Source: Planctomycetota bacterium (GTDB lineage Bacteria; Planctomycetota; B15-G4). Taken from it: a stretch of DNA of 64,000 nucleotides. The stretch spans positions 1 through 64,000 of the forward strand of contig JAJDEP010000019.1 in NCBI GenBank assembly GCA_029259715.1, read 5' to 3'. Positions within the stretch are counted from its first letter, which is position 1. Each line of letters begins with the position of its first letter. The translations under genes and the position numbers were made by a program. This document shows positions 27,491 to 35,698 of the stretch, one piece after another. The notes under the pieces were generated by a model that saw only the letters and a program-made list of their open reading frames with translations, did no database searches and was not told the DNA's origin.

Positions 27491-28683
27491 TGCAGCCGCT
27501 CCCGCGCCGCGGGGATGGCCACCGTCAGCTCGAACGACCGCCCCGCCCGCAGCACGGCGCCGGTCTCGTGGGCGCGCTTGCTCGTGCCCCGCGCCCCCCG
27601 CCGGACCCGCACGGTGCGACCGGCGGTGCCCCCGCCGTCTGGGCCCCCTCCGCCTGGGCCCCCGCCACCGGCGCGGCCGCCATCGGCGCCGCCGCCTGCA
27701 CCGTCGCCGCCGACGCCGGACGTGGCCGTCTCGATCAGCTCCATCCATTCGTCGCCCACGAGCACGTAGCGGACATCCTCCAAGCGGGCGTCGCGGCTCA
27801 CCGTGAGCCGTTGCGACGAGCCGTCGATGAAGTCGGCCAGGCGCCCCACCGACTCGCCGTCCTCCAGCACGAGTTCGACGTGGACGAGCTTGGGCAGCAC
27901 GTCGTCGTGACCCGACCACACCGACGACTCGTCGACGTTGAGCGCGAACCCGGTGCCGGTCAGTCCCCGCGTGCTGTCCCAGGTCGTCAGCTTCTCGGTG
28001 AACGCCGACGCCGCGCCGGCCCGCGGGTCATCGAAGGCCAGGCCGAAGTGCAGCACGCCCTCGGCGATGGGCACGGCATCGGCGAGCAGCCTGTCCACCT
28101 GCTCGAGGGCCTCGGCGGCCACGAGGGAGCCGGCACCGCCCGCCCGCGCCCGCACCCGCCGCATGAGCGTCCAGTCGTCTCGACCGGCACGGCGCGCGAG
28201 GGTGAAGAGCGACTCGGCCAGCCCGCCGGTGGGCAGCCAATCGGCCGGGTCCTCGCCGGGCAGCAGCGAGGCCGCGTGGGAGCCCCCCACGGCATCGCCG
28301 GCGGTGCGCAACGCGTCCAGGCGACGCCCCTCGTGCAGCAGCCGGGTGAAGCGCAAGGCCGTCACCGGGCGGGGCTCCTCGCCGTCGACGTCCCCGCCGA
28401 TGAACGCGCGCTCACACAGGAAGCGCGCCTCCTGCTCGCCGGCCCCGCGCAGGCCGGACCAGGCGTGCCGCAGGTCCTCGCCCAGCAAGGCGAAGACCGC
28501 CTCCGCACGTTCGTGCAGTTCGCGATTGCGCTCTCCGCGACTCCACACGTCGGTGGCGCTCGTCACGGTCTGAAAGAGCATCACGGCCAGGATGGTGAAC
28601 AGGGTCATCGACGTGATCAGCTCGACCAGGGTGAAGCCGCGGGCCGCGGACCGCCGGGGAGACGTGGCCGTATTCATCGCCAC
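27484..28683 (-). CDS. Minor pseudopilin, GspJ-like, with Gly-rich insertion
   Basis: The 399-residue protein begins with a prepilin signal (SAARG, then FTLVELITSMTLFTILAVML; Glu at +5). It is about twice the length of typical GspJ. Residues about 325-365 form a Gly-rich low-complexity linker (GGGADGGRAGGGGPGGGG) inside the C-terminal region. It overlaps the giant GspK-like gene by 10 nt and the GspI-like gene by 7 nt. Confidence 0.85.
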   Translation of the reverse strand: MAMNTATSPRRSAARGFTLVELITSMTLFTILAVMLFQTVTSATDVWSRGERNRELHERAEAVFALLGEDLRHAWSGLRGAGEQEARFLCERAFIGGDVDGEEPRPVTALRFTRLLHEGRRLDALRTAGDAVGGSHAASLLPGEDPADWLPTGGLAESLFTLARRAGRDDWTLMRRVRARAGGAGSLVAAEALEQVDRLLADAVPIAEGVLHFGLAFDDPRAGAASAFTEKLTTWDSTRGLTGTGFALNVDESSVWSGHDDVLPKLVHVELVLEDGESVGRLADFIDGSSQRLTVSRDARLEDVRYVLVGDEWMELIETATSGVGGDGAGGGADGGRAGGGGPGGGGPDGGGTAGRTVRVRRGARGTSKRAHETGAVLRAGRSFELTVAIPAARERLQW

Positions 28684-31600
28684 TCCTCGTGCTCGAGCAC
28701 CACGTCGGGCTGTACGTGGCCCACCGTCACCGTCTCCACCGCCGGGCCCAACTTCCAGCCGTGGGACGCGAAGCGCTCGGCGTCGAAGGCCCCCGGAAAC
28801 CAGCGGGCGAAGAGGTAGAGGTCGAGCCGGTCGGCCTGTCGGCCCAGGGACACGCTCGTGCGTTCGGCGTCCCGCCCTTCGGCGGCGTGCCCCACCAGGG
28901 CGGCGTCTCCGTCGCCCTCCGGAGCCGGGGCGTCGTGGGGCGACGCGCGGCCGTCGAGCACGAAGCGCAGGTCGAGCCCGATCTCATCGACCGGCAGGCT
29001 CGACTGGACGACCACCTCCGTGAAGAAGGCGCCGTCCGCCTCCACCGACAGCGACGCGAACTCCGACTCCGGCCGCCTGCTTCCCAGCAGGGCCCGGTCC
29101 CGTCGGCGAGCCGGCATCCACCGCACCATGGCCCCGGCGTCGTGGTCGGCCGCCCCGGTGCCGAAGCGCCCGCGCAACAACCCCTCGGGCAGCAGGCGGC
29201 CCGCGCCGTAGCGGATCGGCATGGTCAGGGCCCCGTCGTCCACCCCTTCGAAGCCCACCAGCTCGCCGTCGATCCACGCCAGGCCCGGGGCATCCGGGAA
29301 GGCCGCCGGATCGGACAGCGGGATGAATGCCTGCTCGGGGCTGATGCGACCGGCGAGCGGCGTGGCCGGCCAGAAGTCGAGCGCACTCACCGACGTGCCG
29401 CCCTCGTGGAAGGCCCGCTCGGTTCCGAACAGACCGCGCTCGGTGATGTACACCGTGCCGCCGAACTCCGACGTGTCGATGCCGGCATAGCCGACGATCT
29501 CCTCGCCGATGAGCAGCAGTCCGCCGGCCGGATTCAGCGCGGAGAGGATCTCGAGCGCGTCGGGACCGAGCAGCGAACTCGCCAGCGTCCCGTGCGCCAT
29601 GCGCAACATCGAGTCGCTCAGGCGCAGCTCGTCGTCCTCCTCGAAGTCGAGGTCGCCGTTCAGCACGTAGCGGAAGTGCTTCTGCAGCAAGGCCCCCGGT
29701 CGGCTGGACGTGGCGAAGCGCAGCTCGTCGACCACCACGCTCCCTCGGGACAGGCGCCCGGCGTAGTCGCGTCCCATGGAGAAGGCCTCGATGGGCACGG
29801 CCGGGAGCTCGCCCGACGGCCGCTTGATCAGGCGCGTCAGCCGCCGGCTGTCCATGTTGAAGCGTTCGACGTCCTTACGGATGGCGCTGTCGGGGTCGGG
29901 CAAGTGCTCGTCGAAGGGCAGGTCCTCGAAGGCGTAGTTCTCGTCGATGAGGCGATCGCTGGCGTCGAACACCTCGAGCACCGGCGCGCGGAACGCCACC
30001 AGCGCGTAGTTGCTCCAGTCCTGATCGTTGGTGGTCGCATGGTTGATGCGGTGCCACTCCTTCGAGCCGTCGGCGTCGACGAGGGTGACGGCGTCGTGAC
30101 GGCCCGGGATGCCGTTCATCACATTGAGGCCCTCGCCGCGCCACGCGCCGACCGCAATGGTGGGCAGGACGCTCGAACCGCCGGTGTGATCGCCGTGGGC
30201 GGTGCCGTCCTGGGCGCGGAAGTCCATGTCGCCGTTGAGCCGGTTGGCCAGGTTCTGGTCGACGGTGGAGGCCGCGGGGTTCCACAGGCCGAGACCCTTG
30301 ATGGTTTCGACCGCCGCGTTCACCGCGTCCAGGTCGTCGCGCACCATGTGGTCGGGGGTGGCCGTGGTCCAGCGCACCCACTCGGTGGCGTCGGCGCCCA
30401 GCTCGAAGTCGAGCCCGAGCTGCGCCACGGCCGAGTCCCCGCCCGCGCGGGCCCCGCCCGAACCGGACTGCCCGTCGGGGTGATAGTCGCGAAAGACATT
30501 GCCGCCGGTGACGCCCACCGAGATGGGGATCACCAGCACCCGCGGTTGGTCCGGCAGCCCCTGGATCTGACCCAGGATCGCCGCGTCGAATTCGGTCACC
30601 CATTCGCGGTCGGCCGAGAAGCTGCTGCTGCCCCCGACCACGGTGTCGGTGGCGCTGCCCGTGCTGAGCGGGCTGGCGGCGCTGCCCACCGACTGGGGGA
30701 CGCCGTTGCCACCGCGCTGGACGCCCGTGAGCGTCCCCCCGGAGAAGCCCGCGTAGCGGATGACCTCCACGCCGCCGAGCCATCCGCCCTGGGTCTGAGC
30801 CCCGATGGGCGTCGAGATGATCGACCCGGGCGCGGTGATCGACCCGCCGCTCACCGCCCCGCCGCCGTAGTCGCACACGAGCAGGGCGTGCCCACCGGTG
30901 GCCTGGAAGGTGTTGGCGTCGAAGGGCGCGCTGCCGGAGGCCCGCACCGGGATGCTGGTGCTGCCCGCCAGGAGCCCCGTGCCCAGCTCCATGACCACCG
31001 GCGTCCCGCCCACCACGCCCACCGAGATGAAGATCGTGTCGGAGGTGAGGCGACTCGGGTCGAGCTCGGCCACGCTGAAGCGCGACAGGGCGCTGGCCAG
31101 CACGCCCGCGCCCCGGGAAGCCTGCTGCGAGCGCAGCGCGCGGCTGTAGCCCATGAGCTCCACCCGCTCGGAGGCCTCGTGATCGGGCCCCGGGGTCCCC
31201 CGCCGCGCGCGACCGCCGAAGGGATCGTTGGACCCGGCGGACGCCAGCACGAAGGCGTCCTCGGTCTTGTCGATGTACTCGACGATCTCGCGGCCCACCC
31301 GCAGCACGCCCTGGCGCGGGAATCCGGCCGTCGACTCCACGGGCAGCTCGCTCTTGCCGATGTAGCTGGCGACGCCGGCCCCCACGCCGCCATCGGCGGA
31401 GTCGACGTCCTCGGTCAGGCGTGTGGTGAACGACCGCTGGCCCCGCGGCACGCCGTCGACGAACAACGCCAGGTCGGTGTCCCGCGCCCCGCCGATCCAC
31501 GCGGCCACGTGGTAGGGCACGTCCGCCAGCAAGGAGAGCCCGTCGTTGAAGGCGTAGCGGATCTCCCCCGCCGGCGGCGGGCGCCCGGCGGGCATGGAGG

Positions 31601-33956
31601 CCTCGAAGTCGGGGATCGAGGTGTCGCACACGCGCAGCACCAGCTCGCCCTCGTCGACGTAGATGAGCACCCGGTCCTCGAGTTCGTCGACGCCGCCGTC
31701 GAACAGGATGGTCTCGGCCGTCACGTCGTCGAGCTCCATCCAGAACTCGACGGTGAAGGGCTGCAGGCGCCCGTCGCTGCCCGTGACCGCGGGACGGATG
31801 CGCTCGGTCTGCAGGACCATGCCGAAGGTGTCGCCCAGGCGCATCCCGCCGGGCCCCTGACCCATGAGGCCGGGCAGGCCCTCGTCGAAGTGCAGTACGT
31901 GGGGCAGCGACGACCGCACGGTGGCCGGTTGCAGCGACGATTCCGGACCCACCGTCGAGGCGGCGGGCAGGCGCGCCAGCAGCGCGCCGGCCCGATCGAT
32001 GCGCCCTGTGGGCAGGCCCACCAGGGCGTCGAAGGCGGAGACGAGGTCGACCACCGCCACGTCGTCCTCAGCCGACACGGTGGCGAAGCGCGCCGACATC
32101 TCCAGCATGGACGGCGTCTCGGGCAGGGTGCCGGCCGCCAGCAGGCGCGGGTGCGATTCCCAGCCGCGCGCCCCGGCGCCATGGGCCAGGGCCACATCGA
32201 AGTCCTGCTGCGAGGTGAACACGACGCCGGTCTCGCCCGGCGGCGCCACCGCGACGACCTGGCGCGCGAAGGCCCGGGCCTGCTCGCGGCCGTTGGGGTG
32301 GTTCACGCTCGCGGCCGCGTTCACCTCGAACCAGCCCGCCGAGGCGTAGGCGAAGGGCGCCGTCCCGCCCACGATCTCCGCGTCTCCGGCGTCGACGGCG
32401 TTGCGCAGGATCACCTCCCGGTCGCCCGCCGTGCACTCGCCCGCGCCCACCGCCCCGTCGAGCAGAGCGGCCAGCTCCTCGTGGGACCCGGGACGCCCCG
32501 CACGGATGCGGTCGGCCAGCAGCCCTGCCTGGCGCGACGAGATGCGTTGCACCGAGCGCCGCGACGGCGCGCCGAGGATGCGCGCGGCCAGCTCCTCGAC
32601 GGTGAGGGCGTCGACGCGCACCTCGTCGCGGCGCAGCTGCAGTCCCGCGGCGGCGAGGTCGACGGCGCTGAAGTCCCCCGCCTCGATCGGCTCACGCAGG
32701 GCCAGAGAAAGGTCTTCCGATGCGGCGCCCCGGTCGCCCAGGACGGTGAGCGCCTGGGCGAGTTGCAGCGATTCGTCGAGAGTCACCACGTCGGAGATGG
32801 GCTGGCGACCGAGCCCGGTGAGCAGGGCCGTAAGCACCGGCAGGGGCGCCGTGTTGACGTTCACGGGACGCCGCTTGAGACGACGCAGCACGCTCTCGTC
32901 GCCGTGGCGCCCGGTCACCGGCTCGAGCAGGCGCAACCGCCAGTGGTCGTCCCAGTCCACGGCCGCGACCACGAGGTTCCACTCCTGTTCGCCGCCGTCG
33001 TCCTCCAACTGGACCACCGTGCCGGGACCGAAGCGGCTGCCGTCCGCAACGCCGAGCTCGGTGTGACCGAAGCGGTCGGTCCCGATCCACTGCAGCGCCT
33101 GGGCGTCAACGAAGCGCATCCCCGCAGGCTGCACGGTGAGCCAGCCTCGCGCGGCGTCCACCTCGTCGGCGCTGTAGCCCGCCTCGCCGAAGAGCCCGAT
33201 GTCCTTGAGCCCGTCGACCCGACGGAAGGCGTCGTAGAGGCCCGGCCGGATGCGCCAGCCGTGCTGTGCCAGCAGCAGCAGCCGCAGGTCGAGCACGTCG
33301 TCGCCGGAACGGTGCGCCAGGGCCCGTGACCCCGCGAGGTTGGCGCTGGGGTAGCCGCGACGACAGTCCTCCAGGCGCCCGGCGCCCCGACTCGCGTACT
33401 CGACCAATTCGTTGCCGATCCAGGCCAGCCCGTGTTCGGGCCAGCCCTCCAGGTCGACGAGGGGCAGCACGTCGTCCGCCGGCCCCACGTCCTCCGTCAG
33501 CGACGTGCGCCCGCCCAGCAGGTTGCCGAGCAGGTAGGGCGACGCCGTGCCGAGGTGGGCGCGACCGGAGAGATCGTCGACGGTCACCGAGCGGATCGAG
33601 CCCTGCGGGTTGCGCGAGAGCACGTCTCCCTGCAACACGTCGAGGTCCGCGGGAGAGATCTCGTCGAGGTCGTCGCGGTGCGGCGACTCGACGTCGAGCA
33701 GCGGATGGGTCTCTTCGAGGTGCCGGCGCGCCGCGGCCAGCACCAGGCCCGTCCCGGCCCGCGCCTGGTTCTCGCGCAGCCGTTGCAGCGAGCCGGCCTC
33801 GAGGTTGCGCATGGACAGGGCGAAGGGCGCCGCGATGAGGGCCAGGGCGCCGAGCACCACGATCACCAGCACCAGCGCGGCGCCGCGACGACTCCGCTCC
33901 GCCGCTGCACCGGTCGCCGCGCGACCCCGGCCACCCTGCGGGACCGGAGCGGTCAC
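28674..33956 (-). CDS. Giant GspK-like pseudopilin (1760 residues) with LamG-like domain
   Basis: The N-terminus RRGAALVLVIVVLGALALIA is a class III signal and helix without Glu at +5, as known for GspK tip pseudopilins. A GspK-type helix-hairpin-helix region contains VNVNTAPLPVLTALLTGLG (about 365-385). Normal GspK proteins have about 300-350 residues; this one continues for about 1300 more. They include a LamG/concanavalin-like domain (about 685-850), further beta-rich segments and repeated short phrases such as LAWIDGELVGFEG and GLAWIGNELVEYA. The GTG at 33956 overlaps the upstream stop (GTGA). I infer a surface-exposed or periplasmic tip protein; the ligand is unknown. Confidence 0.85.
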   Translation of the reverse strand: MTAPVPQGGRGRAATGAAAERSRRGAALVLVIVVLGALALIAAPFALSMRNLEAGSLQRLRENQARAGTGLVLAAARRHLEETHPLLDVESPHRDDLDEISPADLDVLQGDVLSRNPQGSIRSVTVDDLSGRAHLGTASPYLLGNLLGGRTSLTEDVGPADDVLPLVDLEGWPEHGLAWIGNELVEYASRGAGRLEDCRRGYPSANLAGSRALAHRSGDDVLDLRLLLLAQHGWRIRPGLYDAFRRVDGLKDIGLFGEAGYSADEVDAARGWLTVQPAGMRFVDAQALQWIGTDRFGHTELGVADGSRFGPGTVVQLEDDGGEQEWNLVVAAVDWDDHWRLRLLEPVTGRHGDESVLRRLKRRPVNVNTAPLPVLTALLTGLGRQPISDVVTLDESLQLAQALTVLGDRGAASEDLSLALREPIEAGDFSAVDLAAAGLQLRRDEVRVDALTVEELAARILGAPSRRSVQRISSRQAGLLADRIRAGRPGSHEELAALLDGAVGAGECTAGDREVILRNAVDAGDAEIVGGTAPFAYASAGWFEVNAAASVNHPNGREQARAFARQVVAVAPPGETGVVFTSQQDFDVALAHGAGARGWESHPRLLAAGTLPETPSMLEMSARFATVSAEDDVAVVDLVSAFDALVGLPTGRIDRAGALLARLPAASTVGPESSLQPATVRSSLPHVLHFDEGLPGLMGQGPGGMRLGDTFGMVLQTERIRPAVTGSDGRLQPFTVEFWMELDDVTAETILFDGGVDELEDRVLIYVDEGELVLRVCDTSIPDFEASMPAGRPPPAGEIRYAFNDGLSLLADVPYHVAAWIGGARDTDLALFVDGVPRGQRSFTTRLTEDVDSADGGVGAGVASYIGKSELPVESTAGFPRQGVLRVGREIVEYIDKTEDAFVLASAGSNDPFGGRARRGTPGPDHEASERVELMGYSRALRSQQASRGAGVLASALSRFSVAELDPSRLTSDTIFISVGVVGGTPVVMELGTGLLAGSTSIPVRASGSAPFDANTFQATGGHALLVCDYGGGAVSGGSITAPGSIISTPIGAQTQGGWLGGVEVIRYAGFSGGTLTGVQRGGNGVPQSVGSAASPLSTGSATDTVVGGSSSFSADREWVTEFDAAILGQIQGLPDQPRVLVIPISVGVTGGNVFRDYHPDGQSGSGGARAGGDSAVAQLGLDFELGADATEWVRWTTATPDHMVRDDLDAVNAAVETIKGLGLWNPAASTVDQNLANRLNGDMDFRAQDGTAHGDHTGGSSVLPTIAVGAWRGEGLNVMNGIPGRHDAVTLVDADGSKEWHRINHATTNDQDWSNYALVAFRAPVLEVFDASDRLIDENYAFEDLPFDEHLPDPDSAIRKDVERFNMDSRRLTRLIKRPSGELPAVPIEAFSMGRDYAGRLSRGSVVVDELRFATSSRPGALLQKHFRYVLNGDLDFEEDDELRLSDSMLRMAHGTLASSLLGPDALEILSALNPAGGLLLIGEEIVGYAGIDTSEFGGTVYITERGLFGTERAFHEGGTSVSALDFWPATPLAGRISPEQAFIPLSDPAAFPDAPGLAWIDGELVGFEGVDDGALTMPIRYGAGRLLPEGLLRGRFGTGAADHDAGAMVRWMPARRRDRALLGSRRPESEFASLSVEADGAFFTEVVVQSSLPVDEIGLDLRFVLDGRASPHDAPAPEGDGDAALVGHAAEGRDAERTSVSLGRQADRLDLYLFARWFPGAFDAERFASHGWKLGPAVETVTVGHVQPDVVLEHEEWR

Positions 33957-34996
33957 GGCTCGTCCCCGGTGCGACGGACGATGCGGGCTTCCACTGTGCC
34001 CAGCAGGCCGTACTCCACATGGATGTCGACGGGCGGCTCGCCCAGCGACATCGACACCACCTCGGGCGCGCCGTGGAAGGCCGGGTCGAGGTGACCGCTC
34101 GCCGTCACGCGCACCACCCGCGTGGCCCCCTGCAACTCGACCTCGTCCGGCAGCCGCGTGTGTTCGGCCACCACCACGGAATAGATGTGCAGCTCGTCCA
34201 GGGCGCCGCGCAGCCGCGTGGCCCCGGCCCCCGTCCGCAGCAGCGCTCTGCCGACGCCATGCAGACGCCGGCGCGCGGGAAACACGGCCTCCTCCTGGAC
34301 CTGACGCCCGTCCACGGACAGGTGCAGGTGGCGCCCGTCGAAGACCACCGTCAGGCGGGTCAGCCGGTCGGACGGCAGGTGCAGCCCCGGCCAGGTGTGG
34401 CGCACGTTCTCGGCGTCGTCGCCCCGGGCCGCGGCGGCGGCATCGGGCTCGAGCCAGAACGACACCTCGAGCTCGCCGTCGAAGTCGAACCCGAGGCTCC
34501 AGCGCCCGGGCCGCTCGAGGATCGTCATGGGCCGCGGGTCGTCCTGCGGCGCCACCCACACGTCGACCCCGAAGCCATGGGGCGAGTCGAACGACGGCGG
34601 CAGGTCACCGATGGAGAGCACGTCCTGCTCGAGCTGCAGTCCCCAGCCGATCACGCCTCCGGGCTGCAGCGCCGCCGCCTCATAGTCGGCCGGGACGGGC
34701 CAGCCGGTGCCCTCGACGTCCTCGAAGTGCCAGTTGCCCACCGCGCGCAGCCCCATGCCGTAGACCTCGTGGGCCTCCACGTCGACCACGAGGCTCGCCG
34801 GCGCGCCCTGCCCCACGGCCAGCAACCGCGCGGCGCGCATGGCGTCCTTGACCTGCATCAAGGCCAGGCGATCGGCGCCGTCGATGCGACGCAACGCACC
34901 GAGGCTCAGGCCCAGCAGGGCCGCGATGATGACGATCACGACCATCAGCTCGATGAGCGTGAAACCCGTCCGTGCGGCGCTCGTCCCGGGCGGCAA
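33953..34996 (-). CDS. Pseudopilin (GspH-like) with C-terminal LamG/concanavalin-like domain
   Basis: This protein of about 347 residues has a prepilin signal AARTG, then FTLIELMVVIVIIAALLG (Glu at +5). A TTG at 34996 gives an 11-residue leader and a 22-nt gap to the preceding gene. An alternative TTG at 35053 gives a 30-residue leader and overlaps that gene. After the pilin helix comes a beta-rich region with LTVVFDGRHLHLSVDGRQVQ and LRGALDELHIYSVVVAEH. These are hallmarks of LamG-type lectin domains. A lectin domain on a pseudopilin is unusual. It is coupled to the giant GspK-like gene by GTGA. Confidence 0.85.
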   Translation of the reverse strand: MPPGTSAARTGFTLIELMVVIVIIAALLGLSLGALRRIDGADRLALMQVKDAMRAARLLAVGQGAPASLVVDVEAHEVYGMGLRAVGNWHFEDVEGTGWPVPADYEAAALQPGGVIGWGLQLEQDVLSIGDLPPSFDSPHGFGVDVWVAPQDDPRPMTILERPGRWSLGFDFDGELEVSFWLEPDAAAAARGDDAENVRHTWPGLHLPSDRLTRLTVVFDGRHLHLSVDGRQVQEEAVFPARRRLHGVGRALLRTGAGATRLRGALDELHIYSVVVAEHTRLPDEVELQGATRVVRVTASGHLDPAFHGAPEVVSMSLGEPPVDIHVEYGLLGTVEARIVRRTGDEP

Positions 34997-35018
34997 CCCG
35001 GACGCGCGCTCGGACCGG

Positions 35019-35645
35019 TCAGTCGTCCTCGATGCTCGTCTCGAAGTTGGCAATATCGTCCTCGGTGCCCAGCATGCCGTCGGAACCCGCCGAGATCAGC
35101 TGGAACGAATCGAAGCGGTGCCACCCCCCGGTGAGGGGATTGCGGCGCGCTCGCACGGTGACGATCTCGACGCCCAGCTCGCCTTCGAGCTCGTAGCTGA
35201 ACTCACGCTCGTAGTCGCCGTTCTGGATGTAGATGAAGGGGTTGTCCCAGGGATCCACCAGCTCCACCAGGGCGCGGCTGCCGTCGACGAAGCGCACCAT
35301 CTGCGTCGCGTCGTCGTCGGCGTTGGCCTGCCAGCCCTCGTCCGGTCGCTGGCCGGTGTAGTCGGCCACCTTGAAGGCGGCCATGAGCGCCTCGATGCCC
35401 TGGTTGAGCTCGCTGCCATCGGTGATGCCGAGGGCGGAGAGGCGCGACGGCGGGAAGCGGCCCCGGCGGTCGGCGTAGCTCTGGATGTCGGCCTTGAGCG
35501 ACTCGACGCGGGTGCGCGCTTCCATCTCGCGTCCCGAGTCCCGGAAGCGCAGCACGGCCAGGGAGGTGAAGCCCAGCAGCAGCCCGATCAGGGCGAGCAC
35601 CACGAGCATCTCGACCAGCGTGAATCCGGATTGTCTCGGCGACAT
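35019..35645 (-). CDS. Major pseudopilin, GspG-like
   Basis: The 208-residue protein starts MSPRQSG, then FTLVEMLVVLALIGLLLGF, a class III signal with a 7-residue leader and Glu at +5. The C-terminus SAGSDGMLGTEDDIANF is the calcium-site and end motif typical of GspG. DPWDNPFIYIQNG is the usual core segment. It is the most likely main subunit of the pseudopilus. The minor-pilin genes H, K, J and I follow. Confidence 0.92.
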   Translation of the reverse strand: MSPRQSGFTLVEMLVVLALIGLLLGFTSLAVLRFRDSGREMEARTRVESLKADIQSYADRRGRFPPSRLSALGITDGSELNQGIEALMAAFKVADYTGQRPDEGWQANADDDATQMVRFVDGSRALVELVDPWDNPFIYIQNGDYEREFSYELEGELGVEIVTVRARRNPLTGGWHRFDSFQLISAGSDGMLGTEDDIANFETSIEDD

Positions 35646-35698
35646 GCGCGCGCCTCTCCTGGCGGGCCACGATTCTCGCACAGCCGTCGCGGGCCGCA

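Noticed and set aside
28689..33329. A 1546-codon open frame on the + strand opposite the giant GspK-like gene
   Set aside because: It is a GC-bias shadow: it has no signal or domain and low-complexity composition, and the minus-strand protein has clear pseudopilin and LamG features.
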